Of a DNA stretch of 64,000 nt, positions 1 through 10,298 are shown in pieces. How positions within the stretch are numbered: the stretch's first letter is position 1; each line of letters begins with the position of its first letter. The notes beneath the pieces were generated by a model. It was not told the origin of the DNA. It worked only from the letters and a program-made list of their open reading frames with translations, and made no database searches. The stretch comes from Rhizobium sp. ZPR4. GTDB lineage: Bacteria; Pseudomonadota; Alphaproteobacteria; Rhizobiales; Rhizobiaceae. The stretch lies in assembly GCF_040215725.1 (NCBI RefSeq), contig NZ_CP157967.1, positions 3,956,001 to 4,020,000 on the forward strand, given 5' to 3'. The translations under genes and the position numbers were made by a program.

Positions 1-1316
1 ATGGCAAGGCCGGGCGCCTCGTTCGGCGGCAGCTTCGGCTTCACCTCGGCGCGACGGAAGCGCACCAGCAGGCGAGTCGGCCCGACCGCGTCGAGCAGAC
101 GCACGGCCGGCACATTGAGGGATAGCTGTAGCGCCTGGCGCACGCTGACATCGCCCTGGTAGCTCATGTCGAAATTGCGCGGGCGATAGCCGTAGAAATC
201 GGCGGGGCGATCCTCGATGATCGTCTCCTGCGCCACATAACCCTGCTCGAAGGCAAGACCGTAGATGAAGGGTTTCAGCGTCGAGCCGGGCGAGCGCAGC
301 ACGCGCGTCATGTCGACCCAGCCGGCGCGCGAGGAATCGAAATAATTGGCCGAGCCGACTTCGCCGATGATCTCGCCGGTCTTGGCGTCGGCCATGATCA
401 TGGCGACAGACACCTTCGGCCCGAGCCGCTTCGCCGCCGCATCGGCAACGGCTTCCAGACCCTGCTGCACATCCCGCCGCAGCGTCGTCTTATGCTTGAT
501 GACGCCGGGCTGCTTCTTGAGTGCCAGTTCGGCCAGATGGGCGGCATAGGCCGGCAGCTGCCGCCGGTCCGCTGGAATAGGCGAGAGCGACGCGCGTTCC
601 GCTTCGCCCTCACCGATCACGGTAGCGACGGCGGCGCGCTCGAGCACGCGATGGCGGGCGGCTTGTGCTGCGGCGAGATTGCGGTCCGGCCGGCGCTTTT
701 CCGGCAACTGCGGCAGGGCAACCAGCAGGCCTGCCTGCGCGACGGTCAGGTGCTTCGGCTCCTTGCCGAAATAGGCAAGGCTCGCGGCGCGCACGCCTTC
801 CAGATTGCCGCCATAGGGCGCGTGGGTCAGGTAGAGGTCGAGGATCTGTTCCTTGGTCAGCCGCCGCTCGATCTGGATGGCGCGGACGACCTGCAGGAGC
901 TTTGCCGTCATCGAGCGCTCGCTGCGCGGCTCGATCAGGCGCGCCACCTGCATGGAGAGCGTCGAACCGCCCGACACGATGCGGCCGTGGGTGACGAGCT
1001 GCAGGAAGGCGCGGCCGATCGCCATGGGATCGACGCCGTGGTGGTCGTAGAAGCGCCGATCCTCATAGGCGACCAGCATGCGCAGATATTGCGGATCGAC
1101 ATCGGCAACGCCGGTCTTCAGCCGCCAGCGGCCCTCAGGCGTTGCGAAGGCACGCAGCAGATCGCCATTGGCGTCGAGCACTTCGGCCGAGACTATGCGG
1201 GCATTGTCGAGCGGCGGCGGATAGGCGCGGTCTGCGGCTTCCAGGCCAAAGACCAGAGCCACCACCATCAAGGCAGTGGCTCCAAAGCCGATCGCAATTT
1301 TCCACCGCGCCTTCAT
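1..1316 (-). CDS. pbpC: Penicillin-binding protein 1C, 3' end cut by the window
   Basis: Bifunctional class A penicillin-binding protein that polymerises and cross-links peptidoglycan at the periplasmic face of the inner membrane. The ATG at 1316 opens MKARWKIAIG, followed by one membrane anchor (about residues 8-25). The glycosyltransferase-51 motif EDRRFYDHHGVDP starts at residue 85. The transpeptidase has the SxxK motif STLK at 345-348 and SLN near residue 397. The KTG motif and the C-terminal BiPBP_C domain expected of PBP1C lie beyond the window. It starts 9 bases after the alpha-2-macroglobulin stop, so the two are co-transcribed, the same pairing as E. coli yfhM-pbpC. The identification rests on domain order plus this pairing. 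Confidence 0.93.
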   Translation of the reverse strand, partial: MKARWKIAIGFGATALMVVALVFGLEAADRAYPPPLDNARIVSAEVLDANGDLLRAFATPEGRWRLKTGVADVDPQYLRMLVAYEDRRFYDHHGVDPMAIGRAFLQLVTHGRIVSGGSTLSMQVARLIEPRSERSMTAKLLQVVRAIQIERRLTKEQILDLYLTHAPYGGNLEGVRAASLAYFGKEPKHLTVAQAGLLVALPQLPEKRRPDRNLAAAQAARHRVLERAAVATVIGEGEAERASLSPIPADRRQLPAYAAHLAELALKKQPGVIKHKTTLRRDVQQGLEAVADAAAKRLGPKVSVAMIMADAKTGEIIGEVGSANYFDSSRAGWVDMTRVLRSPGSTLKPFIYGLAFEQGYVAQETIIEDRPADFYGYRPRNFDMSYQGDVSVRQALQLSLNVPAVRLLDAVGPTRLLVRFRRAEVKPKLPPNEAPGLA

Positions 1317-1325
1317 GACTGCTTC

Positions 1326-4300
1326 TTACTGCTGGGCGCCCAGCACCTCCATGCGGCCCATCGCCGTGCGGGCCGAAAACTGCGGACGATACATGTCCTC
1401 GACGCTTGCGGCCGGATGATCGTAGACGCCGGGGGTCACGGCGCGCACGACATAGGCGAAGGTCATGTCACGGTCTGCTCCGGAATTCTGGTCGAAGGCG
1501 GCGACGAAACGGTCGTTGCGGAATTCGACATGGGCGGGCTGAACTTCGCTGAGGAAGTCGAAGTTCGAGAGCTGGGCGCTGTTGACGATGCTCGGATTGT
1601 CGATCTCGAAGCCTGCAGGCAGGAGATCGGTCACGAGGATGCGCTGCGGCCAGTCATTGTCTTCGGTCACGTGCAGCACGACCACATAGCGCTCGTTCTG
1701 CTGTGCCTGGCTGACATTCGCCTCTTCGCCGTCGAGCGTGTAGTATTTGCGTTCGATCTTGAAGCCGTTGCCGCCGGCCGGCAGCTGCGCAACCGGAGCC
1801 GCGACCGTAGTCACGGCAGCCGACAGCGGCTGGCGGGTGGTGTTGGTGACAGTCAGCGGATGGCCCATCAGGGCGTCGCCGCTCATCTGGGCCATGTAGG
1901 TGCCGCTATGGGCGGCGCCGTTGACATCGAGCGTCAGGCCGTCATCGCCGTTCTGCAGAGCGCGGGCGGCGAGCAGCATCCAGGTCTGTTCCTGCGTGCT
2001 GGTATATTTCCGGCTCTGCCAATCCTTGGCGACGACGCTTGCGAGTTCCGGAATGATCGGGGGCACCGGACGGCTTTCGGCCGCCAGCGCCAGCACGGCG
2101 GCGCCATCGCGCAGCGACGAACCGTAATCCGAGCGGATGAAGCTGACCTTGGTCACCGCCGCCTGCTGCGACATCTGCAGCGAGTCCACGAAGATGTTGC
2201 GCGAGCGCTGTGCATCCCCGTAAAGCGCGAGAGCCGAAGCCAGGTGCGCCTTGGAGAGCGGCGTCGGGAAATCGTTCAGCATGGTGTCCGCATAGTAGCG
2301 CAGATCGCTGATCGAAGCCTTCTTGTTGCGCGCCAGCACGTAGAGCGCATAGGCGATCTCGTTGCCGTTATCCTTGACGTTGGTATTGGCACTCAGCGCA
2401 TTCTGGAGGTTTTCGAGCCCCTGCACCATGGCCTGGTCCGGCACGCTGTACTTCTGCTCGCGGGCGCGGGTCAGGAAGTCCATCACGTAAGCATCGAGCC
2501 AGAGATCGCCGGAGCCCGGCCCCCAGAGGCCGAAGCTGCCGGTGGAGGACTGGTAGGACATTTCGCGATAGATGGCGTCCTGCACGCGCTTGTGGATCTC
2601 GGTATCGTCGGCAAGGCCGTTCTTGATGGCCATGTCGCTGAAATAGAGCAGCGGCATGGCGCTGCTCGCCGTCTGTTCCGCGCAGCCATAGGGATAGCGA
2701 CTGAGGCTCATCAGCAGCGCCGGCACGTCGAAGGCGCTGGAGCGGCTGACATTGACGCTGACCGAGGCGCCGGGCAACACGCTGTCGGCGAGAAGGTCGG
2801 CATTGACCGTCAGGCTCTTGCCGGGGGCAAGCGCGATGACGCGCCGTTCGGTCAGCGGCAGCTGCGACGGGCGCACCGGGATATCGACCGATTGGTCGAG
2901 CGACATGCCCGACGCATTCGACAGCTTGATCGAAACCGTGCCGTCACCCGGCTGTCCGCCGGTCAGCGGTAGGGTGATGTTGTATTTTCCGCCGGTCTGA
3001 AGGTTGATCTTCTGCTGTGTGGCATTTGCGTCCACCGTCACCGCGCTGTTGCCCGTCACCGCGAGCGTGTACTCGCCGGCAGGGGCATCGGTATTGGCGA
3101 CGTCGAGACGCAGGTTTGCCTTGTCCCCGGGCGCCAGGAACTTCGGCAGGCTTGCGGTGACGACGACGGGATCGCGGATGATCACGTCGCGCGTCGCGTG
3201 GCCGACGCCGGCCTTCGACCAGGCAACGGCCATCAGCCGTGCCGTGCCGTTGAACTGCGGGATGTCGAAGCTGACATTGGCCTTGCCGTTGGCATCGAGC
3301 TTGATCGGACCGGAGAAGAAGGCGATCAGCTTTTCCTTCGGCGGGCTTGCCTGCAGGGCCGCCTGTCCGCCGTCGCCGCCGGTGCGCAGCTTGCCGGTCG
3401 CGCCAAGCGAGCCATCGATCAGGCGACCGTAGATGTCGCGGATTTCGAGACCGAGCTGACGCTGGCCGTAATACCAGTCATCCGGTGCCGGCGGCTGGTA
3501 GCGGGTCAGGTTGAGGATGCCGACATCGACGGCGGCGATCGTGACATAGGCGTCCTCGTTGGCGCCCGCGCCCGCGACCTGCAGAGCGACGTTCAGTGGC
3601 TGACGCGGCAGCGTCTTCTCGGGCGCGTCGATCTTGATCTGCAGCTTGCGCTCGCCGGGGTCGACCGGCGCCCATTTGATGCCGATGGCGCGCATCGGCA
3701 TGCGGCTTTCCTGGGCGTCGCCGGGGCGGAAGAGGGTTGCCGTCAGATAGGTGCCGGCGCCCCAATCGGCCGTGACCGGGATATCGACTTCGCCGCCCGT
3801 CGCGCCGATATCGGCATTGGTGACCGAGATCAGCGTTTCCGAGCCCGCCGTCACCATCAACTGGCCGGCATAGCGCGAGGTCACCTTCAGCTTGGCCGTA
3901 TCGCCGACATGGTAGCTTTCCTTGTCGAGCGCGATTTCGAGCGCATCCGGCGTTTCCGTCGAGGTGGAGGCGACATACCAGCCGGCATTGAACTCGACGC
4001 TGGATTGAGGGCCGTTGGCATCGGCGGTGGAGACTTCGAGGCGATAGCGGCCCCAGGTGACGGGCATGGAAATCGCCGCGCCATCCGTCGTGGCGTTGAC
4101 CGTGCCGACCGCCACCTGCTTGGTGGACATGATCGGCTCGAACTTCCAGCTGCTGCCATCGCGATACCATTGATAATTGCGCTCGACGCTGAGCAGCTTC
4201 CAGGTCAGGCCCTGCATGGCCTGCTTCTGGCCGTTGGCGTCCACGGCGATGATGTGGAAGTTGCCGACGGAGTTTTCGCCGAGATCGCCGTCGAATTCCG

Positions 4301-6845
4301 GCTTGATGCCGATGCGCGGACCATCCGCCTTGACGGGCAGGGTCAGCGAGCGCTCGACGGCGCGGCCGCCGGCTTCCTGCATGCGCACCGTGATATTGGC
4401 GTTCAGCAGCTGCGTGGTCGAAGGCGTGTCGTTGATCGTGACGTCGAAGGTGGTCTTGCCGTTTTCATCCAGCGCCTGCAGGTCTTCGAGCGGCACTTGC
4501 GTGCTCTCGGCCTTGCTGTCACCGCTGCTGCTGTCATCGTCGTCATTGTTTGCATTTGCCTTGCCTGCGCCTTCGTCGGCGAGGCCGAACTGATAGCCCT
4601 TGTAGGCGTCGCTCTGGCGCGTCGGCTTCAGCGTTACTTCGCCTTCAAGGTTGAGACCGGCGGCCGGCGCGCCATAGAGGTAGCGTCCGTCGACATTAAC
4701 AGGCGTCGGCTGGCCAACTTCGATTTCCTTGGCGTCGCTCTTCATGTCGAATTCGATGCGATCCGGCACGAAATCGTCGACGAGGAAGGTCTGCGAGCCG
4801 ATGGAGGCGCCCTTCGGGTCGGTATAGATGTTCATCGTCCAGGTGCCGCGCATCGAAGTCTGCTGCAGCGGCAGGTCGACATTGTAGCCGCCGAGCTTGC
4901 CGCCATCGGTGACGATACGGCGGTCTTCCACGCCATCCGGGCGCAGGAAGACGAAGGTGAGCGGCAGGCTATCGACCGCCGTCGAGCTGACGTCGCGGGC
5001 AAGGGCGGAGGCATGCACGGTCTCGCCGGCGCGGTAGATGCCGCGTTCGGTCCAGGTGAGCAGGTCGATCGCGCCGGGCGCGGTGCGGCCGGCCACGCCG
5101 CGGTCGGAAAGATCGAAGCCGGCGCGGGTCATGTCGAGGAAGACATAATCCTGGTCGCCATTCTGGGCGGTGATGACGGCCGGCGTCATGCCCGCCGTGC
5201 CGCGCATCAGGCCGGCGCTGAAAACGGCGCGGCCATTGTCGTCCGTCTTTGCGGTGCCAAGGATTTCGTTGTTCTTGGCAAGCAGCTGCAGCTGGATGCC
5301 GGCGAGCGGCTTAGCGCTGCCGAGCGAGCGGGCGAAAACATTCAGCCCGTCGGTGCCGGCATAGGTGGTGACGCCGATATCGGAAACGACGAACCACTGC
5401 GTCGCCTGCGGGTCCCACTCGTGGCCGCCGTTGGGCGCAACCGCGGTCAGCACATAGACGCCGGGCTTGCGCTGCGGCAGCGCCTCGTCGACCGGGAAGC
5501 TGGTTGCGACTTCCTTGTTGAGTTCCTGCTTGATCTCGATGGAACCCTGCCAGACCAGCTCGCCATTGGTGTCCTGGATGGTTTGGGCGCTGTAGCTGTC
5601 CACCTGCGTCAGGAACTGAGAGTTGTTCAGAAGCTGCGCGATATTGCGGTCGCCGATGCGGTAGAGCTTGAGATTGGCCGTGTTGGCATTGACTGAAACG
5701 ATCGGGATGCCGCGACGCGCGGTCGAGGGCAGGACGAAATTGTCGCCGGTGAAGCGCAGCGAAGCGGCGCGATCCTTGACGTAGATGTCGACATTGACCT
5801 GCGAGGCGAGGTTTTCATCCACCGAGGAGGGCAGGCCGGCGCGCAGGGAAATGCGGTAGTGCTGGCCGAATTCCAGGCCTTCGACGCAGATCTGGTTGTC
5901 CTTGGCGTCGACACCCTTCGGCGCGGCGCCGTTGAGGGTGACGAAGGGCGTATAGTCGACGCCGCTCTTCACCAGCTTTTCGGAGAACTGTACGCAGGCG
6001 CGCGGCGAGGCATTGTCGTTGTCGAGCGTGTTGCCGGTAACACGGAAGCCCTGACGGGCCAGGAGATCGTTATAGGCTGCCTGGACGGCGGCGGAGCTGA
6101 CGAGGTTGAGACTCGCCTTGTAGGCGCTGAGCGCCGGACGATAGTTCTGCGCGTTCTTCAGTGCTTCGGCAAGCACGGCCAGAGCATCGGCACGGCTGCT
6201 CGTCGTGCGGGTCAGCTGATAGCCGTTAAGCGCGGCATAGGCGGCCCTCGTGGCGACGGAGGTATCGTTCGTGATCGTATTGGCGGCGCGCGCCATCTCG
6301 ACCCACAGGTCGCCATTGTCGGGGCTCAGCGAGAGCGCACCCTGGAAGGCATTCAGTGCATTGTTGACATTGCCCGAGGTCAGCTCGATGCGGCCGAGCG
6401 CGATCAGGCTTTCGACGCCCTGGCCCTTCAGCTCATTGCCAAGTGTCAGCGTGTTCTTTGCATCGCGCGCGCTCTGGACGAAATTGTCGGAGAGGAAGGA
6501 AAGGGCAGGGGCTGCGCCGATATCCGGCTCGCTGGTGGCCACCGTCTCGACGATCTTGCCGGCGATCGCGCCGGGGAAATTGTTGAGCTGGTTGAAGTCC
6601 GACTTCATGAAGCACCACTTCACCTTGGGATTGTAGGTGAAGGCCTTGCAGGATTTGTCGCCGATGCAGGAGGCGGAGCACTGGTCCAGCGTCACGTTCT
6701 GCTCTGTGCGCAGATCGAAGCCGAAGTAATCGCCATCCTTCGTGGTGACCACCTGGCGCTTTACGTCAGCCGCGACCGAAGGGGTCAGAGATGCGAAAGT
6801 GGCGAGAAGAAAAGCAGAGAAGCCGATAAACGCGCGCTTAGACAT
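1326..6845 (-). CDS. Bacterial alpha-2-macroglobulin with N-terminal PAN/Apple-like domain
   Basis: A protein of 1839 residues, a putative periplasmic protease trap guarding the cell wall. The ATG at 6845 is chosen because GGAGGA lies just upstream; the frame runs back to a TTG at 6857 with no support. Residues 1-30 are a signal peptide ending SVAA. A cysteine-rich PAN/Apple-like segment follows (about 35-90), then a TPR-like helical stretch (about 120-270), then repeated macroglobulin beta-domains. The thioester motif CAEQ begins at Cys1388 in YPYGCAEQTAS, so this is a thioester-competent, class-1 (YfhM-like) member. Unlike E. coli YfhM there is no lipobox cysteine, so the protein is probably soluble rather than membrane-anchored. 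It is followed at once by pbpC. Confidence 0.93.
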   Translation of the reverse strand: MSKRAFIGFSAFLLATFASLTPSVAADVKRQVVTTKDGDYFGFDLRTEQNVTLDQCSASCIGDKSCKAFTYNPKVKWCFMKSDFNQLNNFPGAIAGKIVETVATSEPDIGAAPALSFLSDNFVQSARDAKNTLTLGNELKGQGVESLIALGRIELTSGNVNNALNAFQGALSLSPDNGDLWVEMARAANTITNDTSVATRAAYAALNGYQLTRTTSSRADALAVLAEALKNAQNYRPALSAYKASLNLVSSAAVQAAYNDLLARQGFRVTGNTLDNDNASPRACVQFSEKLVKSGVDYTPFVTLNGAAPKGVDAKDNQICVEGLEFGQHYRISLRAGLPSSVDENLASQVNVDIYVKDRAASLRFTGDNFVLPSTARRGIPIVSVNANTANLKLYRIGDRNIAQLLNNSQFLTQVDSYSAQTIQDTNGELVWQGSIEIKQELNKEVATSFPVDEALPQRKPGVYVLTAVAPNGGHEWDPQATQWFVVSDIGVTTYAGTDGLNVFARSLGSAKPLAGIQLQLLAKNNEILGTAKTDDNGRAVFSAGLMRGTAGMTPAVITAQNGDQDYVFLDMTRAGFDLSDRGVAGRTAPGAIDLLTWTERGIYRAGETVHASALARDVSSTAVDSLPLTFVFLRPDGVEDRRIVTDGGKLGGYNVDLPLQQTSMRGTWTMNIYTDPKGASIGSQTFLVDDFVPDRIEFDMKSDAKEIEVGQPTPVNVDGRYLYGAPAAGLNLEGEVTLKPTRQSDAYKGYQFGLADEGAGKANANNDDDDSSSGDSKAESTQVPLEDLQALDENGKTTFDVTINDTPSTTQLLNANITVRMQEAGGRAVERSLTLPVKADGPRIGIKPEFDGDLGENSVGNFHIIAVDANGQKQAMQGLTWKLLSVERNYQWYRDGSSWKFEPIMSTKQVAVGTVNATTDGAAISMPVTWGRYRLEVSTADANGPQSSVEFNAGWYVASTSTETPDALEIALDKESYHVGDTAKLKVTSRYAGQLMVTAGSETLISVTNADIGATGGEVDIPVTADWGAGTYLTATLFRPGDAQESRMPMRAIGIKWAPVDPGERKLQIKIDAPEKTLPRQPLNVALQVAGAGANEDAYVTIAAVDVGILNLTRYQPPAPDDWYYGQRQLGLEIRDIYGRLIDGSLGATGKLRTGGDGGQAALQASPPKEKLIAFFSGPIKLDANGKANVSFDIPQFNGTARLMAVAWSKAGVGHATRDVIIRDPVVVTASLPKFLAPGDKANLRLDVANTDAPAGEYTLAVTGNSAVTVDANATQQKINLQTGGKYNITLPLTGGQPGDGTVSIKLSNASGMSLDQSVDIPVRPSQLPLTERRVIALAPGKSLTVNADLLADSVLPGASVSVNVSRSSAFDVPALLMSLSRYPYGCAEQTASSAMPLLYFSDMAIKNGLADDTEIHKRVQDAIYREMSYQSSTGSFGLWGPGSGDLWLDAYVMDFLTRAREQKYSVPDQAMVQGLENLQNALSANTNVKDNGNEIAYALYVLARNKKASISDLRYYADTMLNDFPTPLSKAHLASALALYGDAQRSRNIFVDSLQMSQQAAVTKVSFIRSDYGSSLRDGAAVLALAAESRPVPPIIPELASVVAKDWQSRKYTSTQEQTWMLLAARALQNGDDGLTLDVNGAAHSGTYMAQMSGDALMGHPLTVTNTTRQPLSAAVTTVAAPVAQLPAGGNGFKIERKYYTLDGEEANVSQAQQNERYVVVLHVTEDNDWPQRILVTDLLPAGFEIDNPSIVNSAQLSNFDFLSEVQPAHVEFRNDRFVAAFDQNSGADRDMTFAYVVRAVTPGVYDHPAASVEDMYRPQFSARTAMGRMEVLGAQQ

Positions 6846-7039
6846 AAGTCCTCCCAACGCTGCCCGTTTTTGATGGCGGCAATCTTCAAATTTCGGACCC
6901 GTTTGTCAACCGAGCGTCGAGCGGCGGCGTGCGCTTTGCGCCTATGACGATTTGTCTACGCGCTTGAAAGAGGCTGCAAATCAGGCGATTCGCATGTTTG
7001 GTTGCGTCTCGGCGAGGCTTCACTTTTCTTTTCAGTCCC

Positions 7040-7073
7040 AAAAAGACACCGGCCTTGATGGCCGGTGTCTTTG
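7040..7073 (-). terminator. Rho-independent terminator of the aldo/keto reductase gene
   Basis: A 13-bp stem (AAAGACACCGGCC and its complement, 7042-7054 and 7060-7072) with a 5-base loop. On the minus strand it is followed by five T residues, as expected for termination of the gene ending at 7100. It separates that gene from the alpha-2-macroglobulin promoter region (6846-7039). Confidence 0.8.
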
Positions 7074-7099
7074 CCTGGGCAGGAAAGGCAGCCCGTTTG

Positions 7100-8225
<1,126 letters not shown>

Positions 8226-9119
8226 ATGAACAGAACTCAGCTCTCCCAGCTCGCGGTATTCGCCGCCGTCGCCGCCCATCGCAGTTTCCGTGCTGCCGGC
8301 AAGGAACTGTCGATCGCACCGTCTGCGGTCAGCCATGCCGTTTCCAGCCTCGAGGAAAGCCTTGGCGTGCGGCTGCTCGCCCGCACCACGCGCAGCGTGC
8401 TCCCGACGGAGGAAGGTCAGGCGCTGCTTCAAAGGCTGGCGCCGGCCCTGGAGGAAATCGATATCGCATTGGAGGATACGCTTGCGACGCGAGGCCGCCC
8501 GGCGGGGACGCTGCGCATCACCGCCCCGCGCTTTGCTTCCGATCTCCTCATGGCGCCGAGGCTTGGAGATTTCCTCAACACCTACCCGGACATCACGCTG
8601 GAGATCGCCAACGAGGATGGCTTCAGCAACATCGTCAAGGACGGCTACGATGCCGGCATCCGTCTGGCGGAAAGCATCGAAGGCGACATGATCGCGGTGA
8701 AGGTCTCGCCTGACATCCGCACCGTCATTGCCGGCTCCCCCGCCTATTTCGAGAAGAATCCCAAGCCGCAGCATCCGCGCGATCTCGTGCATCATCGTTG
8801 CATCAAGCGGCGTTTCACCGATGGTTCGCTCTATCGTTGGGAGTTCGAGAAGGATGGCCGCGAGCTGGTCATTGCCATCGATGGCCCTCTGATCGTCATC
8901 GAGGACCGGCTGGGCGTCCTAGCCGCGCTGAATGGCGCCGGCCTCGCCTATCTCTTCGATATTCGTGTGCAGCAGGAGCTGGCCGAGGGCAAGCTCATCC
9001 GTGTTCTGGAGGATTGGTGCCCGCCCTATCCCGGCTTCTGCATCTATTACCCAAGCCGCCGCCAGATGCGCCCGGCGCTCAGAGCCTTCATAGATTTCTT
9101 CAAATACACAGGGCCTTAG
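8226..9119 (+). CDS. LysR-family transcriptional regulator
   Basis: A 297-residue DNA-binding regulator. The N-terminal winged helix-turn-helix is typical (LAVFAAVAAHRSFRAAGKEL, then SAVSHAVSSLEESLGVRLLARTTRSV). A periplasmic-binding-protein-like effector domain begins near residue 90. It belongs to the CrgA/DmlR-like group often found next to oxidoreductases, and probably controls the divergent aldo/keto reductase. Its TAG stop is followed by AGCGCTCGAAATTGC, which resembles the start of the rhizobial TAGAGC repeats elsewhere in this window but is too diverged to call. Confidence 0.93.
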   Translation: MNRTQLSQLAVFAAVAAHRSFRAAGKELSIAPSAVSHAVSSLEESLGVRLLARTTRSVLPTEEGQALLQRLAPALEEIDIALEDTLATRGRPAGTLRITAPRFASDLLMAPRLGDFLNTYPDITLEIANEDGFSNIVKDGYDAGIRLAESIEGDMIAVKVSPDIRTVIAGSPAYFEKNPKPQHPRDLVHHRCIKRRFTDGSLYRWEFEKDGRELVIAIDGPLIVIEDRLGVLAALNGAGLAYLFDIRVQQELAEGKLIRVLEDWCPPYPGFCIYYPSRRQMRPALRAFIDFFKYTGP

Positions 9120-9233
9120 AGCGCTCGAAATTGCTTTGGAACGAGCAATGCGCGGCTGCTGACAGAATTCGGGTGGCGATGATGCGATAACTCGTCTCGA
9201 CTGATCGGATGATTTCAGAAGGGGATTGCAGCG

Positions 9234-9848
9234 ATGAGAAAACCGGGATCGATGAAGGGGCTCGAGGATCTCGGCCGCGTCAGACTGTCGAAGAACTTCT
9301 TCTTTCGCGATTTCCTGCATTCGGAAATCGCTGATTTCTATCGCATCCCCAATATTCCGGAAGACCCGGATCTGGCGATCGAGACGGGCCGCAGGCTCTG
9401 CGAGGAATTGCTGGAGCCGCTGGAAGCGACCTTTGGCCGGCTACATATCCGCTCCGGCTATCGCTCTCCCGAGGTCAACGCTTTCGGCAACAGGAACGGG
9501 CTGAATTGCTCGACCAACCCGCACACCGCCGCGCATCACATCTGGGACATGCGCGATCTCGATGGCTGCATGGGGGCTGCCGTCTGCATCGTCGTGCCTT
9601 GGCTCATCGATCATCATAACCATGAGGGCGATTGGCAGAAGCTCGCCTGGTGGATCCACGATCATCTGCCCTATGCGTCGCTCTGCTTCTTCCCGAAGCT
9701 GTGGGCCTTCAACATCCAGTGGCACGAGCGGCCGATGCGAACGATCCAGAGCTATGTCAGCCCACGCGGCATGCTGACCAAGCGGGGCATGGCGAACTGG
9801 GAGGGCGATCATTCCGCCCACTATGAGGGCTTTCCGAAACTCAGATAA
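9234..9848 (+). CDS. Conserved protein resembling M15-type D,D-peptidases
   Basis: A 204-residue protein with no signal peptide. The segment SGYRSPEVN followed by NPHTAAHHIWDMRDLDG resembles the substrate and zinc-binding core of M15A/VanY peptidases (GYRS, then H-x(6)-D). A later WWIHDHLPYAS could carry the last metal ligand. The spacing is not canonical, so enzyme activity is uncertain. Its 3' end overlaps the convergent GNAT gene by 8 bases. ATG at 9234 follows GGGGATTGCAGCG. Confidence 0.7.
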   Translation: MRKPGSMKGLEDLGRVRLSKNFFFRDFLHSEIADFYRIPNIPEDPDLAIETGRRLCEELLEPLEATFGRLHIRSGYRSPEVNAFGNRNGLNCSTNPHTAAHHIWDMRDLDGCMGAAVCIVVPWLIDHHNHEGDWQKLAWWIHDHLPYASLCFFPKLWAFNIQWHERPMRTIQSYVSPRGMLTKRGMANWEGDHSAHYEGFPKLR

Positions 9849-10284
9849 TGACACGATAGCGGATATGCCCGTCGCTCTCGACATAGGTGTCGTAGAGTTT
9901 GCGGGCGGTCGCATTGCCTTCTTCGGTGTGCCAGTAAAGACGCGCCCAGCCGTTCTTCTTGCAGAGCGCGACGAGATCGTTGAGCAGCGCCCGGCCGACA
10001 CCACGGCCTCGGGCACTTTCGTCGACGAACAGGTCTTCCAGATAGCAGTCCGGCGCGCGCACCCAGGTGCCCTCATGCGTGATGCAGAGCGTGAAGCCCT
10101 TCACCTCGCCACCGACTTCGGCCACGCGCATGAAGATGGCCGACGCCGGATCGAAGACCCGGCGCCAGGTCGCATCGGTGATGTCGGGCGCGATGGTGAC
10201 GCCGTAGAAGGCCAGGTATCCGTCCCAAAGCGCACGCCAGCGCGCTTCGTCTTCGGGCCTGGCGTCTCGGATCGTCACGGTCAT
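9841..10284 (-). CDS. GNAT-family N-acetyltransferase
   Basis: A 147-residue acetyl-CoA-dependent N-acetyltransferase. The acetyl-CoA pyrophosphate-binding loop appears as RGRGVGRALLNDL (about residues 93-105), after the beta-strand segment YLEDLFVDESA. The C-terminal part, WARLYWHTEEGNATARKLYD, is the usual GNAT beta5-alpha4 region. Substrate unknown. It converges on the gene at 9234 and shares 8 bases with it. Confidence 0.9.
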   Translation of the reverse strand: MTVTIRDARPEDEARWRALWDGYLAFYGVTIAPDITDATWRRVFDPASAIFMRVAEVGGEVKGFTLCITHEGTWVRAPDCYLEDLFVDESARGRGVGRALLNDLVALCKKNGWARLYWHTEEGNATARKLYDTYVESDGHIRYRVII

Positions 10285-10298
10285 CGGTCTGCCTCTAT

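Noticed and set aside
492..2972. 826-residue open frame on the plus strand, and similar frames at 3198-5696 and 5859-6947
   Set aside because: They run antisense to the alpha-2-macroglobulin and pbpC genes. They are Arg/Gly/His/Ala-rich, show no domains, and arise from the third-position GC bias of the true genes.
9117..9185. A repeat copy at the LysR stop
   Set aside because: TAGAGCG matches the repeat edge and a weak GCTCG/CGAGC stem follows, but there is too little similarity beyond that to annotate.
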